Source: Candidatus Shapirobacteria bacterium CG09_land_8_20_14_0_10_38_17
Lineage (GTDB): Bacteria; Patescibacteriota; Microgenomatia; 0-14-0-10-38-17
Direction: 5' to 3'
Assembly (NCBI GenBank): GCA_002774085.1
Contig: PEZH01000010.1
Location: 1-28,067, forward strand
DNA: 28,067 nt
The notes beneath the pieces were generated by a model. The model was not told the origin of the DNA and searched no databases. It saw nothing but the letters and a program-made list of their open reading frames with translations. Position 1 is the stretch's first letter, and each line of letters begins with the position of its first letter. The position numbers and the translations under genes were made by a program. Positions 15,681 to 22,130 of this stretch are shown piece by piece.

Positions 15681-16073
15681 ATGATGATAATGAAGCGTTT
15701 GTTGAGGGTCGCCCTTTTGGTAATTCTTTTAGCGGGAGTGGTTTATGGAGTTAAAAATTATCATCAAATTGATCAGAAAGATAGAATTTTGGGTGAGTGG
15801 TTAGAATCTCCGGAGGAGTTGGTCAATCCGGTTTTTGAAAAAGCAAATGAGGGGATAGAGTATTTTTCTGGGGCGGGAATAAAAATTCCCGAAGCCGGCA
15901 GCAGCGGTGATAATAAAGAAGTAATTGCTAACGATACCAAAGAAAAAGTTAATCAACTGGTTGAGATAATAAAGGAACTGCCCGAAAAGCAAGTGATTAA
16001 AATTAAAGAGCAGATAATTCAGGAAATTTTCCCCGGTTGTCAGTGTTCCTGTTCTGTCACTAAGAACAATTAA
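15681..16073 (+). CDS. Small single-pass membrane protein of unknown function
   Basis: 130 aa from ATG 15681 (ATG 15684 or 15690 are possible); upstream TTG starts are unlikely because a TATAAT sits just before 15681. One N-terminal membrane helix (LLRVALLVILLAGVVYGV) is followed by an extracytoplasmic region with helical, Lys/Glu-rich stretches (VNQLVEIIKELPEKQVIKI). The C-terminal tail PGCQCSCSVTKN is rich in cysteines (three in five residues), which may bind metal or form disulfides. No family was recognised. It lies between the ABC exporter and prfB. Confidence 0.7.
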   Translation: MMIMKRLLRVALLVILLAGVVYGVKNYHQIDQKDRILGEWLESPEELVNPVFEKANEGIEYFSGAGIKIPEAGSSGDNKEVIANDTKEKVNQLVEIIKELPEKQVIKIKEQIIQEIFPGCQCSCSVTKNN

Positions 16074-16090
16074 TTAAATAAGGTAATAAT

Positions 16091-16170
16091 TGTCATGCTG
16101 AATTCAGTTCAGCATCATCTTGATCCTGAAGCAAGTTCAGAGCCTGTCCCTAATTTATTTCAGGAATGAC
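16091..16170. repeat. Family B repeat upstream of prfB
   Basis: TGTCATGCTGAA/TTCAGCATCATCTT followed by GATCCTGAA/TTCAG and a TTTCAGGAATGAC end. A diverged, slightly longer unit. Its end is 18 bp before the prfB ATG, and it creates a false in-frame extension of the gene. Confidence 0.75.
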
Positions 16171-16188
16171 ATTTTTAATCCTAAGATT

Positions 16189-17205
16189 ATGGATAAAGAA
16201 AATTTATTAAACAGATCAGCTTTGTTAAAAGAGAAATTGGATATTGATGGAAAAAGAAGGGAATTAGCGGAGCTATCGAATAAAATTCAAGATCAAAAGA
16301 TATGGGACGATTATCAAAAAGGAGCGGCATTGTCTAAGAAAATAGCTTTTTTAAAAGAAGAGATAGATTCTTGGGAAATGGCTGAGTTGTTTTTAGAAGG
16401 GGGAGAATTGAAAAATGCTGAGGAAGAGATTAGTAAATTAGAACAAAAGCTTTATTTTTCTGGGAAATACGATCGCGGCGGGGCGATTTTTTCTATTCAG
16501 GCCGGTCAAGGGGGGACCGAGGCGATGGATTGGGCGGAGATGTTAGAACGGATGTATACCCGTTTTTTCGAAAGAAAGGGTTGGCGAACTGAGGTTTTGG
16601 ATAAATCGTATGGAGAGGAAGCGGGCATAAAAAAGGTTGTGATGAAAGTAAGCGGCGGAGATGTTTACGGGACATTAAAGCATGAGCAGGGCGCTCATCG
16701 TTTAGTTCGTCAATCGCCATTTAATGCCGATAAGCTACGACAGACTTCTTTTGCTCGCGTTGAGGTTTTACCGGAGTTGCGGGAAGAGGATTTAGTCATT
16801 GACCACAAGGATATTAAGTTTGAATCTTTTCGGGCCGGCGGCCATGGGGGCCAAAATGTTAATAAGGTAGCGACAGCAGTGCGATTACGTCATATTCCTA
16901 CGGGTATTGTCGTCGCTTGCCAGTCACAGCGATATCAGGAGCAAAATCGGCAGTTGGCGATGGATTTGCTGCGTAATAAACTTTGGGTGATTGCTGAAGA
17001 GGAGAAAAAGCAAAAAAAGGCAAAGTTGCGGGGGCAGTACCGTCCCCCCAGTTGGGGTCGACAAATTCGTTCCTATGTTCTCCACCCCTATAAAATGGTT
17101 AAAGATTTGCGGACCGGATATGAAGATAAAAACGTGGAAGCAGTTTTAAGAGGAGAGTTAGAAGGTTTTATTGAAGTGGAAATTAAGACGTTGGCAAAGA
17201 ATTAA
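16189..17205 (+). CDS. prfB: Peptide chain release factor 2
   Basis: 338 aa from ATG 16189; an upstream in-frame start at 16120 would translate a family B repeat and is rejected. RF2 ends translation at UGA and UAA. The stop-recognition tripeptide SPF (176-178, in HRLVRQSPF) marks RF2 rather than RF1. GGQ (220-222, in AGGHGGQNVNKV) is the peptidyl-tRNA hydrolysis motif. The gene is one continuous frame, without the programmed frameshift of many bacterial prfB genes. The N-terminal domain is a little short. It is followed by a small membrane protein gene, ftsE and ftsX, an order common in bacteria (prfB-ftsE-ftsX). Its presence means UGA is a stop codon here. Confidence 0.97.
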   Translation: MDKENLLNRSALLKEKLDIDGKRRELAELSNKIQDQKIWDDYQKGAALSKKIAFLKEEIDSWEMAELFLEGGELKNAEEEISKLEQKLYFSGKYDRGGAIFSIQAGQGGTEAMDWAEMLERMYTRFFERKGWRTEVLDKSYGEEAGIKKVVMKVSGGDVYGTLKHEQGAHRLVRQSPFNADKLRQTSFARVEVLPELREEDLVIDHKDIKFESFRAGGHGGQNVNKVATAVRLRHIPTGIVVACQSQRYQEQNRQLAMDLLRNKLWVIAEEEKKQKKAKLRGQYRPPSWGRQIRSYVLHPYKMVKDLRTGYEDKNVEAVLRGELEGFIEVEIKTLAKN

Positions 17206-17235
17206 TAATATGATATATTGATATTGATAAGGAAT

Positions 17236-17703
17236 ATGGAGGAGGAAAACTTGTCGATTCACCAGTTAAAGAGTGAGCCGCTACCGAGACGGGGGGATGT
17301 GAAGGAGAAAGTAATTTTAGGAGTGGCTTTTTTAATTATTATTGGCGGAGGAATTTTTAGTGGCAAATTTTTGGCGGAGAAGCGGAGTTCTTCTAATTCT
17401 AAAGAATTGGCCAAGGGAAGTGTATCTCAAGAGGAAATAAAGAAGGGGGAGGAATTTGGTCTTAAAGATAAAGAGGCTTTTAAAGATGTGGCGACAGGAG
17501 TTTTGAAAGAAGGGGGAGTAGATGGTGAAGGGACTCATCATTTAGAACGCGAGGGGGGAGTTTCCCAGAACGTTTATTTAACTTCCTCAGTTTTAAATTT
17601 GCAACAATTTGTGGAGCGAAAAGTCCAAATTTGGGGAGAAACCTTTACCGCTCAGAAAGCGGGTTGGCTTATGGATGTGGGTAAATTAAAAGTTTTGGAT
17701 TAA
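17236..17703 (+). CDS. Single-pass membrane protein between prfB and ftsE
   Basis: 155 aa from ATG 17236 (a TTG 18 nt upstream is less likely). A short cytoplasmic N-terminus (MEEENLSIHQLKSEPLPRRG) precedes one membrane helix (VILGVAFLIIIGGGIFSG). A polar linker leads to a compact C-terminal block (VYLTSSVLNLQQFVERKVQI then WGETFTAQKAGWLMDVGKLK), which looks like a small beta domain resembling an OB-fold. No named family was recognised. Its position just before ftsE, 7 bp away, suggests cotranscription and a possible envelope role alongside FtsEX. Confidence 0.78.
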   Translation: MEEENLSIHQLKSEPLPRRGDVKEKVILGVAFLIIIGGGIFSGKFLAEKRSSSNSKELAKGSVSQEEIKKGEEFGLKDKEAFKDVATGVLKEGGVDGEGTHHLEREGGVSQNVYLTSSVLNLQQFVERKVQIWGETFTAQKAGWLMDVGKLKVLD

Positions 17704-17710
17704 ATATGGT

Positions 17711-18409
17711 ATGCCTAAAAGCAAGGAAAAACCAATTATCAAAATTGATAAAGTGTCAAAAGAGTTTGGCTCTCTTGCTGTTTTAAAGGAAATTAGTTTT
17801 AATATTTATCCTCGTGAGTTTCTTTTTTTAATTGGTCCGTCGGGAGCAGGCAAAACCACTCTGTTTCGTTTATTGACCCATGAGATTGTTCCCACACAAG
17901 GAGAGATACTTTTTGATGATATAAAGGTTTCTGGGAAGCTGGCGGGAAGGCAATTGTGTGAATTGCGGCGGCGAGTGGGGAGAGTATTTCAAGATTTAAA
18001 GCTTATTGGGGATAAAACAGTGGCGGAGAATATAGAGTTAATTTTTGATATTCTTGGGATAGATAGGAAAAGAGCTTTTGAGGAAAGTCAAAAACTGCTT
18101 GATTTGGTAGGATTGAATGAACGGGCAGATCTTTTCCCATCCCAATTATCCGAGGGTGAAAAACAACGAGTTGGTATTGCCAGGACTTTGGTGGGACAAC
18201 CTGACGTGTTATTGGTTGATGAACCCACCAGTAATTTAGATCCGGCCACTTCTTGGCAAATTATAGAAATGTTGCGAGATATTAACAATAAAGGAACGGC
18301 GGTGGTGATTGCTACCCATGATGAAGATATTGTTAGCTCATTAAAAGTACGGGTAATAGAAATTGATAAAGGGAAACTGGTACGTGATGAGAAGAGGGGG
18401 AAATATTAA
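17711..18409 (+). CDS. ftsE: Cell-division ABC ATPase FtsE
   Basis: 232 aa. Cytoplasmic ATPase that pairs with FtsX and controls peptidoglycan hydrolases during division. Walker A is GPSGAGKT (42-49). Walker B is VLLVDEPTSNLD with D170 and E171, and the switch His is H203. The signature is LSEGEKQR (146-153), where most family members have LSGG: E148 replaces the first glycine of the pair. The rest of the protein looks intact, so the change is probably tolerated. It starts at ATG 17711 without SD. ftsX follows after 15 bp. Confidence 0.95.
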   Translation: MPKSKEKPIIKIDKVSKEFGSLAVLKEISFNIYPREFLFLIGPSGAGKTTLFRLLTHEIVPTQGEILFDDIKVSGKLAGRQLCELRRRVGRVFQDLKLIGDKTVAENIELIFDILGIDRKRAFEESQKLLDLVGLNERADLFPSQLSEGEKQRVGIARTLVGQPDVLLVDEPTSNLDPATSWQIIEMLRDINNKGTAVVIATHDEDIVSSLKVRVIEIDKGKLVRDEKRGKY

Positions 18410-18424
18410 TATAATCAATAAATT

Positions 18425-19312
18425 ATGACCGCCCTAAAAACTGCTTTAAGTCATATTCGTCGTTCTCCCTACCAATCGACTTTGGTGATTTTGACGCTGA
18501 CATTTTCTTTCTTTTTAATTTCCGGTTTTACTGTTTTATCTTTTGCTTCTCAACAGGCTTTGAGTTTTTTTGAGGGCAAGCCGCAGGTAATTGCCTATTT
18601 AAGTGATAAGGCTACTTCGGAACAAATTTTAGCTCTTAAAGATAAACTTAGTGCTACCGGTAAGACTAAGGAAGTTAAATATGTATCTAAGGAAGATGCT
18701 TTGAAGATTTATCAAGAAGCCAATCGGGATAATCCCTTGCTTTTGGAGATGGTTAGTGCCGATATTTTACCTGCCAGTTTGGAAATTTCCGCCACTGATA
18801 TTTCTTATCTTAAAGATTTAGCCGATACTTTAGAACACGAGGAGATTATCTCGGTTTCTGAAGGAGGGAAAAAAGAAATTGATTTTCAGGAGGATATCGC
18901 TCAATCTTTGCGCCGCTGGACACAATCAATTCGTAAAGTCGGCTTAGGATTGGAGGGATTTTTAGCATTAGAGTGTTTTTTGTTAATTTTAGTGGTTACC
19001 TCGATGAAAATTGCCCTGCGGCGTGATGAGATAGAAATTGTTCGCCTTTTAGGCGGTTCCTCCTGGTATGCTCGGGTGCCATTTTTGTTAGAAGGGATAA
19101 TTTATGGGTTTTTAGGGGCACTTTCAGGGTTTTCAATAATGTATCTTGTTCTTACGCAGATTGCTCCTCTGGCGGCGAGTTTTTTGGGTGAAGTAAATGT
19201 TTTTCCGCTTTCGCAGGAATTTTTGTTGGCTCTTTTGGGTTCTACTCTTCTTTTTTCCTCTTTACTTTGCGGGCTGGCTAGCTTCTCGGCAACAAAAAGA
19301 TATTTAAAGTAA
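18425..19312 (+). CDS. ftsX: Cell-division permease-like protein FtsX
   Basis: 295 aa. Membrane partner of FtsE. Topology fits FtsX: helix 1 at about 20-43, a large extracytoplasmic domain (about 45-170, containing KTKEVKYVSKEDALKIY), then three helices near 180-200, 218-245 and 265-290. The motif RRDEIEIVRLLGGSSWYARV between helices 2 and 3 is the usual cytoplasmic coupling loop. The extracytoplasmic domain normally binds a coiled-coil hydrolase activator, and such a protein is encoded next. The call is secure. Confidence 0.95.
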   Translation: MTALKTALSHIRRSPYQSTLVILTLTFSFFLISGFTVLSFASQQALSFFEGKPQVIAYLSDKATSEQILALKDKLSATGKTKEVKYVSKEDALKIYQEANRDNPLLLEMVSADILPASLEISATDISYLKDLADTLEHEEIISVSEGGKKEIDFQEDIAQSLRRWTQSIRKVGLGLEGFLALECFLLILVVTSMKIALRRDEIEIVRLLGGSSWYARVPFLLEGIIYGFLGALSGFSIMYLVLTQIAPLAASFLGEVNVFPLSQEFLLALLGSTLLFSSLLCGLASFSATKRYLK

Positions 19313-19492
19313 ATATCTGGAAAAACTAAAAGCTAAAAACTAAAAAGAATGAAGAGGATAAATAATGGGTAAAATTTGAAAATCTTAAATCCAAAATCTC
19401 AAATTTAAAAAACTAAAGGCTAAGCGTTTGAAACGTTTGAGTTATAATTCATATTAATACCTCAAACCTCAAATAATCCAAGCATTATTTTA

Positions 19493-19556
19493 CCGTCATT
19501 CTGACGAAAGTCAGAATCATTCTTAAGACGATCCTGAAACAAGTTCAGGATGACGG
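19493..19556. repeat. Family B three-hairpin repeat downstream of ftsX
   Basis: Close match to the secA-upstream units: CCGTCATTCTGACG, GTCAGAATCATTC, TTAAGACGATCCTGAA and TTCAGGATGACGG. The roughly 390 bp between ftsX and the next gene hold AT-rich tracts (AAACTAAAAGCTAAAAACT type), this unit and a small hairpin at 19666-19690, but no gene. Confidence 0.85.
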
Positions 19557-19665
19557 TTAAAGTATCCCGCTGTGGTGAGGCAACATCTCTTATCTAATAT
19601 CTCTTTTTTTATCTATATTTCTATATTATTACTCCTTTACCCTTGCAGATTGGCTTCTAATTAGG

Positions 19666-19697
19666 TAATCTTTTATATAGATAAAGATTATTTTTTT
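19666..19697. promoter_or_regulatory. AT-rich inverted repeat with T-run before the peptidase gene
   Basis: TAATCTTT (19666-19673) and AAAGATTA (19683-19690) form an 8-bp inverted repeat followed by seven T, ending 6 nt before ATG 19704. TTGCAG at 19643-19648 is a possible -35 with 17 bp to TAATCT. It may be an operator or a weak attenuator; evidence is limited. Confidence 0.35.
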
Positions 19698-19703
19698 AAG
19701 ATA

Positions 19704-20891
19704 ATGAAAAAGAAAATTTGGGTTTTGCTTTTATCTTTTTTAGTTTTAGCAGTCCTTGTTATTTCCCCTTTGTCGGTTGGGGCTGATGAGGCTAGTGATT
19801 TAGAGGACAAGATTGCCGACCTTCAGCAAAAGATTAGCGAAACTCAAGAAAAAAAGAGAACTCTTTCTTCGCAGATTGAGTTGACAAATCAAAAAATTTA
19901 TTTAATTCAACTTCAAATCTCTCAAACCAAAAATCAAATTAGTACCCTTGAAGAGGAGATTGAGGACTTATCCGGGAAGATAGAAAAATTAGATATTTCC
20001 TTAGATAAGGTTTCTCAAATATTGCTGCAGCGGATAGTGGAAACTTATAAAAAAGGCCAATTAGAGCCTAGTTTATTTTTGTTTAGTGCTGATAATGCCG
20101 GCCAATTTTTAAGAAATTATAAGTATATTCAAGAGGTGCAAAAGCATGACAAAATGCTGATGTTGGCCTTAGAAGAAGCCAAACAAAATTTTGACACCCA
20201 GAAGAGTCTTAAAGAAGAAAAGCAAGAAAAATTAGAAGAGCTAAAAAAACAGTTAGGGGAACAAAATACTGCTCTTGATCTCCAAAGGAAGGAAAAAGAA
20301 TATCTCTTAGAAGTGACTAAAAATGATGAAGTTCGTTATCAGCAGTTATTAGCTGAAGCGCAGCGAGAATTATCAAAGCTGCTTTCTTTTACTACAAAAA
20401 GAGTAGGGGTTTTTGGCTCTTATTGCGCTGGCGAATTTTCTAGCGGTGAGACAGGTTGGTTTTTTAGCCAAAGAGATTCTCGCTGGTGTAGTAGTTTAAT
20501 TGGAAATTCTGACATGACAATAGGTAAGGTAGGTTGCCTTATTTGTAGTACGGCAATGGTCAATAAAAGTAGGGGTGTTGATATTACTCCTCTGGGCGTA
20601 GCCAATAATCCATTTTTCTTTGTTCCGGGAACGGCTTATATGCTTTGGCCTTTTCCTTCTTTTGTTAGTCAACACTTTACAGGAATACTCAAATCAGAAA
20701 TTGATAGTCAACTGGGGGAAAGTAATCCGGTAATTGTTCATCTCAATTTGGGGGGCGATGGCCATTGGATTGTTTTGATTAAAAAAGACGGTAATGATTA
20801 TTTAATTAATGATCCTTGGGAAGGTCCAGATAAGAGATTGAACGACTACTATAGTTGGGCAGTAATTGATAGAGCCTATACTTTAAAATAA
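19704..20891 (+). CDS. Secreted coiled-coil protein with C39-like cysteine peptidase domain
   Basis: 395 aa. A signal peptide (about 1-27, WVLLLSFLVLAVLVISPLSV then GA) is followed by a long EnvC/PcsB-like coiled coil (about 30-230, starting LEDKIADLQQKISETQEKKR). The C-terminal domain (about 240-395) resembles C39-type papain-like peptidases: FFSQRDSRWCSS, the candidate catalytic Cys C278 in KVGCLICSTAMV, H354 in GDGHWIVLI and N369/D370 in INDPWEGP. FtsX-linked coiled-coil hydrolases usually carry CHAP, NlpC/P60 or LytM domains, so a C39-like domain here is unusual. Adjacency to ftsEX suggests an FtsX-activated wall enzyme, though an AT-rich gap of about 390 bp separates it from ftsX. Peptidoglycan cleavage is inferred. 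Confidence 0.85.
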   Translation: MKKKIWVLLLSFLVLAVLVISPLSVGADEASDLEDKIADLQQKISETQEKKRTLSSQIELTNQKIYLIQLQISQTKNQISTLEEEIEDLSGKIEKLDISLDKVSQILLQRIVETYKKGQLEPSLFLFSADNAGQFLRNYKYIQEVQKHDKMLMLALEEAKQNFDTQKSLKEEKQEKLEELKKQLGEQNTALDLQRKEKEYLLEVTKNDEVRYQQLLAEAQRELSKLLSFTTKRVGVFGSYCAGEFSSGETGWFFSQRDSRWCSSLIGNSDMTIGKVGCLICSTAMVNKSRGVDITPLGVANNPFFFVPGTAYMLWPFPSFVSQHFTGILKSEIDSQLGESNPVIVHLNLGGDGHWIVLIKKDGNDYLINDPWEGPDKRLNDYYSWAVIDRAYTLK

Positions 20892-20920
20892 AGATTAAGT
20901 AGATAGTAATTTCTGCTAGT

Positions 20921-21418
20921 TTAATTATGGTGGGGAAGAGTTTGTGGTAGATTTGAAGCCAATTGGGGTGCCCATTTGTCTTTCCAAAGAACTAATATTG
21001 CCTCGGTGGGCTGGAATTGGGGGTTAGTATTTTCAGGGTTTTCATTTTTAATCAGTGTATTTAAGTCGTTGACGGCAGCGGATATTATTTGAGCTCTTTC
21101 GGGATTTACTTGTTTTTCTATCTTTTCGGTTTTTTCTTCTAAGCGGGATATTCCTTCAGTTAAGGAGAGAAGTAATTCAGCTTTTTCGGTAGAGTATAGA
21201 TCTTTTGGATTGGCAAAAATGGCAAAATGAGTTTTGTTTCTTAACAGCTCTTTAGCTAAGTATAAATTAAGCATTTCTCTTTCTTCTTTATTGCTTAAGC
21301 CTAATTCTTGGTCAAGATAAAATTGGGCGTTTATCATTCTTGCTTTTGCCAAGAAAGATACGGAAAAGATATAGCCATCACTTTTTTCTGGGTACGGAAA
21401 TTCTCTTTCTTGATACAT
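20921..21418 (-). CDS. Hypothetical cytoplasmic protein
   Basis: 165 aa, no family recognised. Mostly helical, with a charged middle (ISRLEEKTEKIEKQVNPERA, about 90-110) and a polar tail rich in Asn, Pro and Gln. The N-terminal region (KSDGYIFSVSFLAKARMINA) is the most conserved-looking part. No signal peptide or membrane helix. It is convergent with the peptidase gene, 29 bp apart. The extended -10 TGGTATAAT on the minus strand lies 6 nt before its ATG, which supports both the start and the reality of the gene. Confidence 0.75.
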   Translation of the reverse strand: MYQEREFPYPEKSDGYIFSVSFLAKARMINAQFYLDQELGLSNKEEREMLNLYLAKELLRNKTHFAIFANPKDLYSTEKAELLLSLTEGISRLEEKTEKIEKQVNPERAQIISAAVNDLNTLIKNENPENTNPQFQPTEAILVLWKDKWAPQLASNLPQTLPHHN

Positions 21419-21424
21419 ACTTGG

Positions 21425-21433
21425 ATTATACCA
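21425..21433 (-). promoter_or_regulatory. Extended -10 promoter, leaderless start
   Basis: On the minus strand TGG-TATAAT is followed by 6 nt (CCAAGT) and ATG. No clear -35, as expected for an extended -10 promoter. Transcription would start at the ATG. Confidence 0.65.
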
Positions 21434-21509
21434 CCTTTTCGTTTAATTTGGTATTATAGGATTTTTTTTGAATAAGAAAGTGATTATTTGTTTTGATTTT
21501 TAAATACTT

Positions 21510-21550
21510 ATATGCTTCATAGCATATCACTAACATGCTATGAAGCATAT
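21510..21550. promoter_or_regulatory. Candidate operator: 16-bp inverted repeat upstream of the TrpR-like gene
   Basis: The 16 bases at 21510-21525 are the exact reverse complement of 21535-21550, separated by ATCACTAAC. Each arm holds the 14-bp word ATGCTTCATAGCAT, itself an imperfect palindrome. The block ends 7 bp before the -35 TTGACA. The same word and the ATCACTAACATGC flank recur at 22055-22084, after the gene. Confidence 0.7.
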
Positions 21551-21557
21551 TTGATAC

Positions 21558-21587
21558 TTGACAGCTTGGTTAGTAAGACGTTATTCT
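21558..21587 (+). promoter_or_regulatory. Promoter of the TrpR-like repressor gene
   Basis: TTGACA (21558-21563), an 18-bp spacer and TATTCT (21582-21587), 9 nt before ATG 21597. A protein bound at 21510-21550 would abut the -35. Confidence 0.6.
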
Positions 21588-21596
21588 CTTTTATTA

Positions 21597-22025
21597 ATGA
21601 CGCGACTGCCTAAACGCCCCCTACCTATTCCTGCCAAAGAAAAGATTCTTGAAAATTTTACTATTTTTCTAAATTCTTTAGAGGGAAGAAGAGAATTTGA
21701 TGATTTTTGTCTTTTCTTTCTTTCCCGGACAGAAAGGTTGGTGTTGGCTAAAAGACTGCAAATTGCCATTTTTCTAATTAAAGGATACGATTATCAGCGG
21801 ATAGGGAAAGCTTTAGACACGAGTGCGGGAACAATTAGCAGGATTAGTGAAATGTTAAGGAAGCAGGGGGAAATTGCCAAATTGATTGACGAAGTTTTTA
21901 TTGCTCCGCAAAAAAGAGCCAAGGAACAAGAAGAAAACGATAAAAAACTAAAAGAAGGTTCTGCTCTTTTTAAGACGCCAACTTTAGGAAAAAATTTAGA
22001 AAAAGCCATTTTCGGCGACAAATAA
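21597..22025 (+). CDS. TrpR/YerC-like helix-turn-helix repressor
   Basis: 142 aa from ATG 21597; a TTG at 21558 is rejected because it is the -35 hexamer. The fold matches the TrpR-like YerC/YecD group: RREFDDFCLFFLSRTERLVL (about 38-57), then LAKRLQIAIFLIKGYDYQRI and the recognition region GKALDTSAGTISRISEMLRK. Members bind palindromic DNA as dimers. The C-terminal tail (about 105-142) is charged and probably flexible. No tryptophan genes are nearby, so tryptophan is not the obvious ligand. Matching inverted repeats on both sides suggest autoregulation and control of the downstream surface-protein operon. The family call is good; the ligand and targets are inferred. Confidence 0.85.
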   Translation: MTRLPKRPLPIPAKEKILENFTIFLNSLEGRREFDDFCLFFLSRTERLVLAKRLQIAIFLIKGYDYQRIGKALDTSAGTISRISEMLRKQGEIAKLIDEVFIAPQKRAKEQEENDKKLKEGSALFKTPTLGKNLEKAIFGDK

Positions 22026-22054
22026 TTGTTTAATAGAAAAAAAAGAGTCTTTTT

Positions 22055-22084
22055 ATCACTAACATGCTTCATAGCATGTTAGTG
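22055..22084. promoter_or_regulatory. Candidate operator: 12-bp inverted repeat between repressor and lamin-tail gene
   Basis: CACTAACATGCT (22057-22068) and AGCATGTTAGTG (22073-22084) form a perfect 12-bp stem with loop TCAT. It contains the word ATGCTTCATAGCAT (22064-22077), also found twice before the repressor gene. It lacks a T-run on the + side, so it is not a good terminator for the repressor gene. Confidence 0.65.
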
Positions 22085-22130
22085 GTGAGGGGTTGATAAT
22101 TAGTTCTTGTTTATTGATAAGGGGAATATT

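Noticed and set aside
16120..16188. N-terminal extension of prfB
   Set aside because: It would translate a family B repeat, and RF2 homology starts after ATG 16189.
16189..16300. Programmed frameshift in prfB
   Set aside because: The gene is one continuous frame from ATG to GGQ, with no in-frame TGA at the usual place.
22026..22060. Intrinsic terminator after the repressor gene
   Set aside because: AAAAGAGTCTTTTT has no workable loop, and the strong hairpin at 22057-22084 has no T-run after it on the + strand.
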